The notes: generated by a model not told the origin, from the sequence alone. DNA of 64,000 nucleotides from Chiayiivirga sp. (GCA_022647565.1 JALCLA010000004.1:162344-226343); one strand, 5' to 3'. Shown: positions 38,176-47,870, counted from the stretch's first letter. A program made the numbers and translations.

Positions 38176-38688
38176 GTGCCCGCACTCCCGCCGCAGGACC
38201 GCTTCGTTGCCGAGCTCGAACGGCACAAACCGATCCTCTACAAGATCGCCAGCGCGTACTGCGCGCGACGTGAAGACCGCGGCGACCTGATCCAGGACAT
38301 CGTGATCGAGTTGTGGCGCGCATACGAGCGCTTCGACGGGCGCGCCAGCTTCTCCACGTGGATGCATCGCATCGCGGTCAACGTGGCGATCTCGTTCTAC
38401 CGCGGCGAGAGCCGGCGCATCCGCGACGCGCTGCCGATCGAGGACTTCGCGCTCGATCTCGCCGCCGCGGACCGCGTCATGGACGCCGCCGGCGACGACG
38501 TGCTCGCACTGCGCCAACTCATCGCGCAGCTGGACGAAATCAACCGCGCCCTGATCCTGCTCTATCTCGAAGGCCACGGGCACGACGACATCGCCGCGAT
38601 GCTCGGCATGTCGCCGAGCAACGTGGCCACCCGCATCCAGCGCATCAAACAGAAGCTGCAGCGCGATTACGCCGCAGCGGAGGCATGA
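38176..38688 (+). CDS. ECF-type RNA polymerase sigma factor
   Basis: The 170-residue protein has sigma region 2 (ILYKIASAYCARREDRGDLI, DIVIELWRAYERFDGRASF and TWMHRIAVNVAISFYR) and region 4 (LLYLEGHGHDDIAAMLGMSP, then NVATRIQRIKQKL). ECF sigma factors direct polymerase to stress or envelope genes and are usually held by a cognate anti-sigma factor. The start is a GTG at 38176. The next gene begins 4 bp after the stop and encodes a membrane protein that may be the anti-sigma partner. Confidence 0.92.
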   Translation: MPALPPQDRFVAELERHKPILYKIASAYCARREDRGDLIQDIVIELWRAYERFDGRASFSTWMHRIAVNVAISFYRGESRRIRDALPIEDFALDLAAADRVMDAAGDDVLALRQLIAQLDEINRALILLYLEGHGHDDIAAMLGMSPSNVATRIQRIKQKLQRDYAAAEA

Positions 38689-38692
38689 GCAC

Positions 38693-39976
38693 ATGAATAC
38701 CGGACTCGATCTCGACGCATTGCGCGGCCGCTGGGGCGCGCTCGATCGTCCTCTCGACGACTCCCTCGAATTCGACCTTGCGGCCCTGCGCGCGTCGTTG
38801 TCGCAGCGCATGCATTCCGCCTTCCGCCGTCATTCGCAGTGGCTGGTGGTGGCGCTGGTGTTCGACGCGCTCGCATTGGCGGCGCTGCTGGTCTTCGGCA
38901 TCGCACACTGGAACGTGCCGGTGTTTGCGCTGAGTGCGCTCGCGCTCTGGCTGGTGGTGCTGATGGAAGCCGGCACCGATCTGAACCAGTGGCGCGTGCT
39001 GCGCACGCTGGATCTCGATGCGCCCGTGCTGGACGTGCGCGAACGGCTGGCGGCGTTGCGGACACGACGCCTGCGCACCACCGGCGCCGTCATCCTGTTC
39101 TCGATCGCGTTGTGGTTCCCGTTCCTCATCGTGCTGGTCAAGGGCGTGTTCGGCGGAGACCTGTACGCCGTGCTGCACTGGAGTGTGCTGGTCGGAAACA
39201 TCGCGTTCGGGCTGCTGTTCATTCCGCTCGGCGCGTGGATCGGCCGCATCGTGGCACGACGCTTCCGCGGCAGCGCCGGCTTCGAGCAGTTTCTCGACGA
39301 TGCCGCGGGCAAGAGCTGGAGCGCGGCGAACAACCGCTGGACGAGCTACGCGCAGACCGAGGAGATGGTGGCGCGCGGCGATGCGGCGATGCTGCTGCGC
39401 CATCACGCGGACCGCGACGCACTTGCGAAGCAGTTCGCGCGACCGCTCGGCGCGCTCAAGCGCTCGCTGTGGCTGGGCATCGGTCTGGCCATCGCACCGA
39501 TGCTGCTGGTGGCATGGTTCAACTCGCAGCAGGGCGGCGACGCGCGCTTTCTCGTGCCGGGCCTGCTGCTGCACTTCTACCTGCTCGTGCACATGGTGGC
39601 GAACATCGCGCACCTGCATGCGGTGAAACGGCTGGACCTCGGCGCGCCGCCGCAGCGTCTCGCCACGACACTGGCCTGGATGGCGACGCGGCGCGAGCGG
39701 CTGGCGCGCTGGACCCTGGTGCTGGCGCCGCTGTTCCTGCTGCCCGCGGCGATCGTGCTGGGCAAGGCTCTGTTCGATGTCGATCTGTTCGCGGCGATAC
39801 CGGCCGGCGCGCAGTTCGCGGCCCTCGCCGTGGCTGTCGCCGCCAGCATCGCCCTTGCACGCACGAAACCGGATGTTGCCGCACCGCTGCTCGCGGCGAT
39901 CTGCACCGGCTGCCTGCAGCGCACAGGTGATCTGAGCGATGCACTCGCCGCCACCTCGCCCGCCGATACCGGCTGA
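38693..39976 (+). CDS. Multi-pass membrane protein, putative sigma-factor partner
   Basis: The 427-residue protein has a soluble N-terminal segment of about 50 residues (MNTGLDLDALRGRWGALDRP) and then about eight hydrophobic segments, for example WLVVALVFDALALAALLVFG and IAFGLLFIPLGAWIG. Its immediate position after an ECF sigma gene suggests that the cytoplasmic N-terminus controls the sigma factor, as in membrane-bound anti-sigma factors, but no classical anti-sigma motif was recognised. Confidence 0.75.
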   Translation: MNTGLDLDALRGRWGALDRPLDDSLEFDLAALRASLSQRMHSAFRRHSQWLVVALVFDALALAALLVFGIAHWNVPVFALSALALWLVVLMEAGTDLNQWRVLRTLDLDAPVLDVRERLAALRTRRLRTTGAVILFSIALWFPFLIVLVKGVFGGDLYAVLHWSVLVGNIAFGLLFIPLGAWIGRIVARRFRGSAGFEQFLDDAAGKSWSAANNRWTSYAQTEEMVARGDAAMLLRHHADRDALAKQFARPLGALKRSLWLGIGLAIAPMLLVAWFNSQQGGDARFLVPGLLLHFYLLVHMVANIAHLHAVKRLDLGAPPQRLATTLAWMATRRERLARWTLVLAPLFLLPAAIVLGKALFDVDLFAAIPAGAQFAALAVAVAASIALARTKPDVAAPLLAAICTGCLQRTGDLSDALAATSPADTG

Positions 39977-40074
39977 CGCATTCGCGCCGCGGCGCACGCG
40001 GCACACCACACCACGTTCCATCCGCAACGCCCGCACCACCGGGCGCGACGGGCAACCCTTGACCGGAGAAACAC

Positions 40075-41286
40075 ATGCACACCCCTTCCGAACGACTGCA
40101 CGGGCTCGACGCGGTGCGCGGCTTCGCCCTGCTGCTCGGCCTCGCGCTGCACGGCACGATGTCCTGGCTGCCCGGCGCGCAGTATTTCTGGATCGTCGCC
40201 GACGGCGATCCGAGCACCACCCTGGGCGTCGGGTTCCACGTGATCCACCTGTTCCGCATGACGCTGTTCTTCCTGCTGGCGGGATTCTTCGCGCGCTTCG
40301 CGGTGGAACGCCTCGGTGTGAAGGCGTTCGCGAAGGACCGCTGCAAGCGCATCGTGCTGCCGCTGGTCACGTTCTGGCCGATCGTGATGACCGGCATCGT
40401 GCTGGCGCTGGTGTGGGGCGCGATGCTGGCCAACGGCGGCGAAATGCCGAAGGAGACGCCACCGGGGCCGACCTTCATGCCGGACGATTTTCCGCTGACG
40501 CACCTGTGGTTTCTCTACGTGCTGACGTTGTTCTACATCGCCGCACTGGCACTGCGGGGCGTGGTGACAAGGCTGGATCGCGGCGGTGCATTTCTCGCAT
40601 GGGTCGATCGTGCGACCCGGATCGCTTTCGGCCCACTCGCGCCGCTGTTGCTGGGCGTGCCGGTGGCAGTTGCGTTGTCGTTGCAGGCCGGCTGGATTCC
40701 GTGGTTCGGCATTCCGACGCCGGACCAGTCGCTGTATCCGAATCCGGCGGCGTTGACCGGCTACGGCGTGGCGTTCGGTGCAGGCTGGTTGCTGCAGCGC
40801 CGGCGCGAATTGCTCGTTGGACTGCAGCGGCGTTGGCCGCTGTCGCTTGCGCTCGCACTGGCATGCACGGTGGCTGGACTTGCGACGCTGGGCCTCCAGC
40901 CGAATTTCACCCCGTCCACCGGTAGCGCGAACGACATGCTGTACGCGTTGTGTTTCGGGGTCGCGAGCTGGGGCTGGTCGCTGGCGCTGCTCGGCCTGGC
41001 GTTGCGGTTCCTGTCGAACCACAGCCCGGTGCGGCGCTATCTCGCCGATGCCTCGTACTGGATGTACATCATGCACGTACCGCTGGTGATGGCGCTGCAG
41101 GTTGCGTTCGCACAACTCGATTGGCCGTGGTTCGTCGAGTATCCGCTGCTACTCGCCGCGTTGCTGGCGGTGCTTCTGCTGAGTTACGAGCTCGTCGTGC
41201 GGCATACCGCGATCGGTGCAATGCTGAATGGACGCAAGGTGCCGCGCAACCGCACGCAGGTTGTTTCGAGTCAGGTGCGTGGATGA
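40075..41286 (+). CDS. Acyltransferase 3 family membrane protein, OpgC-like
   Basis: The 403-residue protein opens with LHGLDAVRGFALLLGLALHG, the signature of the acyltransferase-3 family in its OpgC/MdoC branch, and has about ten membrane segments. Members transfer acyl groups such as succinyl onto periplasmic glucans or envelope sugars. The conserved early Arg/His region (DAVRG, LHG) and later YWMYIMHVPLVMALQ match the family. The real acceptor is not known. It ends 46 bp before IS91 copy 2. Confidence 0.85.
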   Translation: MHTPSERLHGLDAVRGFALLLGLALHGTMSWLPGAQYFWIVADGDPSTTLGVGFHVIHLFRMTLFFLLAGFFARFAVERLGVKAFAKDRCKRIVLPLVTFWPIVMTGIVLALVWGAMLANGGEMPKETPPGPTFMPDDFPLTHLWFLYVLTLFYIAALALRGVVTRLDRGGAFLAWVDRATRIAFGPLAPLLLGVPVAVALSLQAGWIPWFGIPTPDQSLYPNPAALTGYGVAFGAGWLLQRRRELLVGLQRRWPLSLALALACTVAGLATLGLQPNFTPSTGSANDMLYALCFGVASWGWSLALLGLALRFLSNHSPVRRYLADASYWMYIMHVPLVMALQVAFAQLDWPWFVEYPLLLAALLAVLLLSYELVVRHTAIGAMLNGRKVPRNRTQVVSSQVRG

Positions 41287-41332
41287 CCGTTGGACGCCGG
41301 GAGAGATGCCCGGCGTCCTTCTTCACGATGCG

Positions 41333-43302
41333 GGGTATAGGAAATTCAACCGCCCTTTTCGCCCAGTCTGCGCGGTAGCCGGAGGCGGCGCAAGCGGCCG
41401 TTTGCGCTGATGCGCGGGGTCAGGCGGGAGATTTCGACGCTGCACGCGGCGTTCCGCGTCGTGGTTGGCGGCCTGGTACGGCCGTTTTCCGGACTCGGGC
41501 CGAGCGCCGCCCTGCGGGCGCGGGGCCGCATCGTGATGTCATCGGGTTTCGCGTCGGCGGTGAAGCCGACGCCGCGATCACGCCGCCGCTGGCGGTCCGC
41601 GGACCTCGGGCCGGTAGTGCGCCTGCGGCAGTGCGCCGTGTTTCGCGAAGTGGTCGAGGATCTGTTTGATCGCGTGCGGCTCTTCCACCGCCGCGACGAT
41701 CTTCACCGCGCCGCCGCAGTGTTGGCAGGTTTGCACATCGATGCCAAACACGCGCTTGAGGCGCTGCGCCCAGCTCATGGCGCGGCGTTTTTCCTCGGGC
41801 GTGCGGTCGTCCGCATGATCGGTGTCCGTCGTCTTGCCGCCTTTGCCGCGATGCGCGGCGGTGAGCTGCGCCCGCAGGTTAGCGTTCGGGGCGAAAATCC
41901 CATGAAATCGCGTGAGATGCGCGCGCGGCGGTGGGACCAGCGCGGCCAGTTTGGCGATGAACTCGATCGGCTCGAACTCGACATGGGTCGTGCCATTGCG
42001 CCACGGCGTCTTGAGCTGATAGCGCACCCTGCCCTGCGGCGAGATCGACAGCCGCCGCTCGCTGATCGCCGGGCGCGTGATGTAGCGGCACAGTTTCTCC
42101 AGCTTGGCGCGTTCGTGCGCCTGCGCGGCCACGCCCGCGTGCAGCGAAAACCCGCCCACCCGACCGGCATCGCCATCGAGCGAACCCGCGTCGCCGGGCA
42201 GGGTGTGCAGCGTCGCCACCTTTTGCCCGGCGCGTTGGCCGGTGGCGATGCGATAGGTGATCGAACTCATGCGCACGGCATCGAGGCCGTCATCGCGTTC
42301 GGCGCGCTCGCTCAGGAACACCGATTCGGCTTCGCCTTCCAGCCAGCCGCGCTTGGCCAGATGACGCAACACGCGCCGCGCGATGGTGTCCGCAAGCCCG
42401 GTCAGTTGCGCGGACGTGGGCGCGCGGGCGCGGTGCAGGCGCGGCTTGATCCTGTCACCGTTCGACGCAGTGCGTTCTTCATACACGCCGTCCAGCCACA
42501 GCATGTGCAGGTGCACGTTGAGGTTGAGCGCGCTGCCGAAACGCTGGATCAGCGTCACCGCGCCGCTGCGCGCCGCGCGGCGTTCCACCCCGGCCTGATC
42601 GGCCAGCCAGCCCGCGATCGCGCGCTGCACGAGGCCCAGCACCGGGCCCAAGGCCTCGGGTTGGCTGGCGAACAGGAAGCGCAGCGGATACGGAAAGCTC
42701 AGCACCCACTGCCGCACCGGACGTTCGCCGAACACCTCTTCCACCAGATGCCGCGCGCTTTCGGCCATGCGCCGCGCGCCGCAGCTCGGGCACAGGCCGC
42801 GCTTCTTGCACGAGAACGCGACCAGCCGTTCCGCATGGCACTGTTCGCACACCACACGCAGGAAGCCGTGCTCCAGCACGCCGCAACGCAGATACTCATC
42901 GAACTCGGCGCGCACGTAGTCCGGCACGGGACGGTCGTGCGCGGCTTGGCGTTCGAGGAACTCCGGGTAATGCGCCTGCACCAGCGCGTACAGCAGCGTG
43001 CGCTCGGGCGCGTGGCGGGCGTAACGCGATGCGGGCGACGCCGCGTCCGCTCCATCCGGCGCCGTCCACCGCACCGCCGCGGCGAGAGCCGGCATGGAAC
43101 GGGCCTGGGCAGGGTCGGCTGCACAGGGTTGCGGCCGGCGTCATCGACGCGCATCGGCGGATTGCGGACCGACGGATGCGACATCGCCGCGATGCCGGGT
43201 GCGACATCTCCCAGTCGCGCCGCCCGCCCCGCCCGCTTGCGTCCCCCCGCCCCGCGCCGCCATCCTGCGCGCCTGCATTCGCCCGGAACTCTGCTTCGCT
43301 CC
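41333..43302 (-). mobile_element. IS91-family element, copy 2 (complete transposase)
   Basis: The constant end GGGTATAGG starts at 41333, 245 bp from the transposase stop. The transposase start is at 43095, and parE starts at 43303. The exact second end (terIS) cannot be placed from sequence alone and is somewhere between about 43100 and 43302. No terminal inverted repeats or target duplication are visible, as expected for rolling-circle IS91 elements. Confidence 0.8.
41578..43095 (-). CDS. IS91-family HUH transposase (complete)
   Basis: The 505-residue protein has the architecture of IS91/ISCR transposases. An N-terminal zinc finger (CEQCHAERLVAFSC and CPSCGARR, about residues 83-110) is followed by the two-histidine HUH motif H195-L-H197 in LNVHLHMLWLDGVY and the catalytic tyrosine segment C-R-Y338-I-T-R-P. 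A second zinc knuckle (CQHCGGAVKI) is near the C-terminus. It nicks one DNA strand at oriIS and drives rolling-circle transposition toward terIS. This and copy 4 are the only complete transposase genes in the window. Confidence 0.93.
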   Translation of the reverse strand: MPALAAAVRWTAPDGADAASPASRYARHAPERTLLYALVQAHYPEFLERQAAHDRPVPDYVRAEFDEYLRCGVLEHGFLRVVCEQCHAERLVAFSCKKRGLCPSCGARRMAESARHLVEEVFGERPVRQWVLSFPYPLRFLFASQPEALGPVLGLVQRAIAGWLADQAGVERRAARSGAVTLIQRFGSALNLNVHLHMLWLDGVYEERTASNGDRIKPRLHRARAPTSAQLTGLADTIARRVLRHLAKRGWLEGEAESVFLSERAERDDGLDAVRMSSITYRIATGQRAGQKVATLHTLPGDAGSLDGDAGRVGGFSLHAGVAAQAHERAKLEKLCRYITRPAISERRLSISPQGRVRYQLKTPWRNGTTHVEFEPIEFIAKLAALVPPPRAHLTRFHGIFAPNANLRAQLTAAHRGKGGKTTDTDHADDRTPEEKRRAMSWAQRLKRVFGIDVQTCQHCGGAVKIVAAVEEPHAIKQILDHFAKHGALPQAHYRPEVRGPPAAA

Positions 43303-45210
43303 ATGAACACGCGCTACAACGCCGCCGACATCGAAGTCCTCTCCGGCCTGGAACCGGTCAAGCGCCGTCCCGGCATGTACACCGACACCGCGCGCCCCAA
43401 TCATCTGGCGCAGGAAGTGATCGACAACTCGGTGGACGAAGCCCTGGCCGGGCACGCCAAGCAGATCGACGTGATCCTGCACGCGGACGGCAGTTGCGAA
43501 GTGGGCGACGACGGCCGCGGCATGCCGGTCGACATCCACCCGGACGAGAAGATTCCCGGCATCGAACTGATCCTGACCCGCCTGCATGCGGGCGGCAAGT
43601 TCAGCAACAAGAACTACACCTTCTCGGGCGGCCTGCACGGCGTGGGCGTGAGCGTGGTGAATGCGCTGTCGAAAAAGGTGGATGTCTACATCCGCCGCGA
43701 CGGCAGCGAATATCACATGGCGTTCCGCGACGGCTTCACCGACTCGGCGCTCAAGACCGTGGGCACGGTGGGCAAGCGCAATACCGGCACGCGGGTGCGC
43801 TTCTGGCCCGATCCGAAATACTTCGACACGCCCAAGTTCAACCTGCGCGCGATCAAGCACATCCTGCGTGCCAAGGCCGTGCTTTGCCCCGGCCTGCGCG
43901 TGACCTTGTTCGACGAAGCCAGCGGCGAACGCGCCGAGTGGTACTACGAGGATGGCCTGCGCGATTACCTGCGCGGACTGCTGACCGATCGCGACGTGCT
44001 GCCGCCCGAGTTCTTCCTCGGCAAGCTGGCGAAAGAAGGCGAAGCCGCGGACTGGGCGCTGTGCTGGTTGCCCTCGTCGGATGCGAACGTCGGCGCCGAA
44101 CTGGTGCAGGAAAGCTACGTCAACCTGATCCCTACCGCGCAAGGTGGCACCCACGTCAACGGTCTGCGCTCGGGCCTCACCGACGCGCTGCGTGAGTTCT
44201 GCGATTTCCGCAACTTGCTTCCGCGCGGGGTAAAGCTGGCGCCGGAAGACGTTTACGACCGTCTCGCCTTCGTGCTCAGCATCAAGCTCACCGACCCGCA
44301 ATTCAGCGGCCAGACCAAGGAGCGTCTGAGTTCGCGTCAGGCCGCAGCCTTCGTGGAAGGCGCGGTGCACGACGCGTTCTCGCTCTGGCTCAACCAGCAC
44401 GTGGAACTGGGCGAGAAGATCGCGCAGCTCGCGATCGAGCGCGCTTCGGCGCGGCTCAAGACCGAGAAACAGATCGTGCGCAAGAAAATCGTGCAAGGCC
44501 CCGCCCTGCCCGGCAAGCTAGCCGACTGCTCCTCGCAGGATCTGTCGCGCACCGAATTGTTCCTGGTCGAAGGCGACTCCGCCGGCGGCAGCGCCAAGCA
44601 GGCACGCGACAAGGAATTCCAGGCCATCCTTCCGTTGCGCGGCAAGATCCTCAACACCTGGGAAGTGGAAAGCTCAGGCGTGCTCGGTTCGCAGGAAGTG
44701 CACGATCTGGCCGTCGCGATCGGTTGCGATCCCGGCACGGAAAATATCGAAGGCCTGCGTTACGGCAAGGTGGTGATCCTGGCCGACGCCGATTCGGATG
44801 GCCTGCATATCGCCACGCTGCTGTCCGCCTTGTTTCTGCGCCACTTCCCCGCGCTGGTGCGCGCCGGTCACATCTTCGTCGCGATGCCGCCGCTGTTCCG
44901 CGTCGACGTAGGCAAGACCGTGGTCTACGCGCTGGATGAGGAAGAGAAGCGCCTGCTGCTGGAACGGATCGAACGCGACAAGATCAAGGGTCAGGTCAAC
45001 GTCACCCGCTTCAAGGGCCTGGGCGAGATGAATCCGTCGCAGCTGCGCGAATCCACGATCCACCCCGACACCCGCCGACTGGTGCAGCTCACCATCGACG
45101 ACGCTGACGAAACCCGCTCGCTCATGGACATGCTGCTGTCGAAGAAGCGCGCCTCGGATCGGAAGACGTGGCTGGAGACCAAGGGCGATCTCGCCACGTT
45201 GGAGGTTTGA
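43303..45210 (+). CDS. parE: DNA topoisomerase IV subunit B
   Basis: The 635-residue protein is the ATPase subunit of topoisomerase IV, which decatenates daughter chromosomes. It contains the GHKL ATP site (VIDNSVDEALAG, DDGRGMPVDIH and SGGLHGVGVSVVNALS) and the Toprim motif FLVEGDSAGGSAKQARDKE near residue 420. The tail LPLRGKILNTWEVESSGVLG separates ParE from GyrB. An intact IS91 copy lies directly upstream, divergent. The 207 bp between the two starts must hold both the IS end and the parE promoter unless expression comes from the IS. Confidence 0.95.
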   Translation: MNTRYNAADIEVLSGLEPVKRRPGMYTDTARPNHLAQEVIDNSVDEALAGHAKQIDVILHADGSCEVGDDGRGMPVDIHPDEKIPGIELILTRLHAGGKFSNKNYTFSGGLHGVGVSVVNALSKKVDVYIRRDGSEYHMAFRDGFTDSALKTVGTVGKRNTGTRVRFWPDPKYFDTPKFNLRAIKHILRAKAVLCPGLRVTLFDEASGERAEWYYEDGLRDYLRGLLTDRDVLPPEFFLGKLAKEGEAADWALCWLPSSDANVGAELVQESYVNLIPTAQGGTHVNGLRSGLTDALREFCDFRNLLPRGVKLAPEDVYDRLAFVLSIKLTDPQFSGQTKERLSSRQAAAFVEGAVHDAFSLWLNQHVELGEKIAQLAIERASARLKTEKQIVRKKIVQGPALPGKLADCSSQDLSRTELFLVEGDSAGGSAKQARDKEFQAILPLRGKILNTWEVESSGVLGSQEVHDLAVAIGCDPGTENIEGLRYGKVVILADADSDGLHIATLLSALFLRHFPALVRAGHIFVAMPPLFRVDVGKTVVYALDEEEKRLLLERIERDKIKGQVNVTRFKGLGEMNPSQLRESTIHPDTRRLVQLTIDDADETRSLMDMLLSKKRASDRKTWLETKGDLATLEV

Positions 45211-45211
45211 G

Positions 45212-45290
45212 TCAGCTCTCCTCGATCGCCGTTTCCAGCAAGCGACGGATGACTGCCTGGGTTGGCGCAAGCAGGAATTCCGGCACGCCG
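45212..45290 (-). pseudogene. Possible C-terminal end of a lost gene convergent with parE
   Basis: A minus-strand frame ends GVPEFLLAPTQAVIRRLLET, then AIEES and a stop 1 bp past the parE stop. The sequence looks like a natural protein tail, but it cannot be followed upstream beyond about 45290 without entering another gene fragment on the opposite strand. Confidence 0.25.
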
Positions 45291-46021
45291 TTGCGCTGTC
45301 GCGCGACAGCGTGGTCCAGGCCGGCAAGCGCAAGGTCAATGTCTATCTGACCACGCATCCGGTCGATCCGTCGCTCGCCGTCGATGGCTTCGATCTCGAT
45401 GACGGCATCACCGATCAACTGGAAGCGGTCGACGGCGCGATGACGCGCATCACCATCAATGCCGACGGTACCGAGGGCGGCATCTGATTCTGGAGCTCGG
45501 AGCCCAGCGATACCTTCAACACCTCGGGCTTCGGCAAGTTCACGCTGACGTCGAACACCCCGACGCGCATCGAAGGCAGCCACGTGCTCGCCGAGCCGGA
45601 AGACTTCTTCGACAAGACCTACCAGTTCGATCTCAAGTTCGCCGCCGACGTCGTCGACGCGAACTTCAAGGGCACCGCCCAGCCCGCCGGTGGCGGCGAC
45701 GCGGGCAAGGCCTACCTCGCCTACGTCGAGGCGGTGAAGAAAGGCGACGCCGACTTCCTGCGCGCGCACGCCGGCGAGAGCGGCGAATGGATGATGCCGA
45801 AGGACGATCCGGAATCGACCAAGAGCTACATCGAAGGCCTGCGCTACGGCGTGCCGGCCACTGCCACGATCAGCGGCGGCTGGCAGCAGCCCGACCGCGT
45901 GATCCTTAAGGTCGACGCCAAGGACAGCGACGGCAACACCCAGCGCGGCGTCGTGGCGATGGTCAAGGACGGCGACACGTGGAAGGAAGACGGCAAGGAT
46001 CTGACCACCGTCTGGGACTGA
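45251..46021 (+). pseudogene. Hypothetical protein with internal stop and missing N-terminus
   Basis: One plus-strand frame reads SRDSVVQAGKRKVNVYLTTH, then AVDGAMTRITINADGTEGGI. It then meets an in-frame TGA at 45485 (where Trp would fit: FWSSEPSDTFNTSGF follows) and continues KFAADVVDANFKGTAQPAGG to a stop at 46021. The part after the stop codon (45584-46021, GTG start) could still be translated as 145 residues. No start or signal peptide is seen upstream. The family was not recognised. Confidence 0.5.
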
Positions 46022-46064
46022 GCTCGCCGGAGCACGACGGGCGCGACGCGTCGCTGCGCGCGCC

Positions 46065-47870
46065 TTACTCCTCGAATCCGTCGGAAAAGACGTCGGCGCC
46101 TACGCCGTACAGGCACCAGCGGTGCAACTGTCCGCGGTCGCCGGCCGCTCCGTCGGTCCAGGTGAGTTCCCAGGTTCCGCCGAAATCCTCGCCGGCGAAG
46201 GCGCTCAGCGGCTGCGCCGCTCCGACCAATGCATCGCGCGGAAAGGCCAGGCGCTGGCTACCGGTGGCACAGGTGGTCGCGGACGACGGCGCACCATCGA
46301 CGAAGCGCACGTCGATCAGATCCGCGACGCAGGCCTGGTTACCGGCCGTAGTCGGCCTATCCAGCAGCAGCGCGGTGCTGCCCGTATCCAGGTGCGTGAG
46401 GCGCACGACCAGATCGTTCGGATACGTGTGATACAGGTCGAGTGCGACTTCGAACGCGAATGCAGGCGTGCCCGGAGGCAGGTGGATGCGTTGGGAACCG
46501 ACGGCAGTGTCAAGGATCGGGACTTCTGCCGTGCTGCACCAGGCCTGCCCGTACTGCTCGATCACATCCAGCGCGCCGAGTTCGCTCCCGGCGCCGCCGA
46601 CCTGGGTAAATATCCGACCGACCGCGGCAATGGGTTTGGTCTCGAGGCCCAGCGTCACGTTGCCGGCAACGCGCGAGGTACCCTCTTCGGTGCCGTCGCT
46701 GCGCCACAGCGACGAGCCCGAGCGGAAATAGAACGCGTCGCCCTGCACCACGCCCACCGGGAAGAGCGCCGCGTCGCCATTGAGCGCGGTGTCCTTCACC
46801 ATCCAGGTGCCCGCGTCGGTGCCGTCGCTGCGCCAGAGCTCTTTTCCGTGGACACCGTCGTCGGCGAAGAACAGCAAGGTACCGGCGAGGTCGAACAGAC
46901 AGCAGATATTGGAGTCCTGCAACCCCGGCCGCACATCCTTGACGCGCACCGTGCCCGCTTCGGTTCCGTCGCTGACCCACAACTCGCGGCCGGCCGTCGG
47001 CTCCAGTGCGGTGAAGAACACGCGGTCGTCGACGCGCAGCAGGTTTTCCGGCGACGAACTGGCCATTCCCGGCGAGATATCCTTCACCGGGGCCGAATCC
47101 AGCGAACCGTCGTTGATGCGCCACAACTCGATGCCGGTGGCTGTGTGGCTGGCGGTGAAGAACAGCCTTCCATTCGCCTGTTCCGCCAACTGGAACTGAG
47201 CGAAGGTGAAGGTCTGGGCCAGCGTTACGCTACCCACGACCGTGCCGTCGCTGATCGCGACGCCGCTGACTACCCCGTCCGGATTGCCGTAGAAAGCCAC
47301 CCGGTCGCCCATCACGTGGAAGCTCGACGAGGTGTTGTTCGACGGCGCCGGCGCGGTTGCGACGACGGTGCCGTCGCTGCGCCACAGCGCCCGACGACCG
47401 GTGCTCGGATGCTTGCCGTCGAACCACAAATACGGCGCGGCTGCGTGGAATGCCGACGGTCCGACGCCCAACAACTTGAGGTCGGTGGTCGTGATCGCAT
47501 ACGTGCCGGCAGCGGTGCCGTCGCTGCGCCACACCTGCTCGAAGCCGGAGAACCCGTCGATCAATTCGAAGAAGGCCTGGCCATCGAAGCCCGGATAAAA
47601 GCTGCGAAACGAACCGGCCGACCCCGCGAGCGCTTCCACGGCGATGGTCCCGGCCTCGGCGCCGTCGCTGCGCCACAGCGAACCCACCGGTGCACTGATC
47701 GGGTCGCTCGCCCAGAACAGAACGTGATCGCCGTTGTCGACGACATGCCCCCGCGTGAAGCCGCTGGCGCTTCCGGGATTGACGTCCTTCACGATGTGCA
47801 GCGGCAACGCCTGCGCCAGCGGGGCGATCGAAAGCGCGAGCGCCAGGACGCCGGTGCGGAATGTGCTCAC
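46065..47870 (-). CDS. Secreted propeller-like protein with LWRSDGT repeats
   Basis: The 601-residue protein has a signal peptide (MSTFRTGVLALALSIAPLAQ) and at least seven repeats around the core ELWxSDGTxAGT (for example LWRSDGAEAGT, VWRSDGTAAGT and LWVSDGTEAGT). Their spacing fits a beta-propeller of the ELWxxDGT repeat type. The C-terminal 120 residues (VALDLYHTYPNDLVVRLTHL, then WELTWTDGAAGDRGQLHRWC) form a proprotein-convertase P-like domain. The chain ends VFSDGFEE. A GTG at 47870 with a GGAGAG ribosome-binding site 6 nt upstream is the start, because it begins the signal peptide. It is probably extracellular or surface-associated; its ligand is unknown. Confidence 0.8.
   Translation of the reverse strand: MSTFRTGVLALALSIAPLAQALPLHIVKDVNPGSASGFTRGHVVDNGDHVLFWASDPISAPVGSLWRSDGAEAGTIAVEALAGSAGSFRSFYPGFDGQAFFELIDGFSGFEQVWRSDGTAAGTYAITTTDLKLLGVGPSAFHAAAPYLWFDGKHPSTGRRALWRSDGTVVATAPAPSNNTSSSFHVMGDRVAFYGNPDGVVSGVAISDGTVVGSVTLAQTFTFAQFQLAEQANGRLFFTASHTATGIELWRINDGSLDSAPVKDISPGMASSSPENLLRVDDRVFFTALEPTAGRELWVSDGTEAGTVRVKDVRPGLQDSNICCLFDLAGTLLFFADDGVHGKELWRSDGTDAGTWMVKDTALNGDAALFPVGVVQGDAFYFRSGSSLWRSDGTEEGTSRVAGNVTLGLETKPIAAVGRIFTQVGGAGSELGALDVIEQYGQAWCSTAEVPILDTAVGSQRIHLPPGTPAFAFEVALDLYHTYPNDLVVRLTHLDTGSTALLLDRPTTAGNQACVADLIDVRFVDGAPSSATTCATGSQRLAFPRDALVGAAQPLSAFAGEDFGGTWELTWTDGAAGDRGQLHRWCLYGVGADVFSDGFEE

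Larger units (their letters stand above)
41333..43594. repeat. 2.26-kb duplicated segment B, copy at 41.3 kb
   Basis: This block recurs at 53224-55485. It includes complete IS91 and the first 97 codons of parE. Only three differences were seen, all in the last 34 bp (43561 A/G, 43575 G/C, 43587 T/C). Here parE continues intact, so this is probably the source. Confidence 0.88.

Noticed and set aside
41410..45210. A 1266-residue plus-strand frame spanning the IS91 copy and parE
   Set aside because: The first 630 codons are antisense to the IS91 transposase and Arg/Ala-rich without domains; only the parE part is real.
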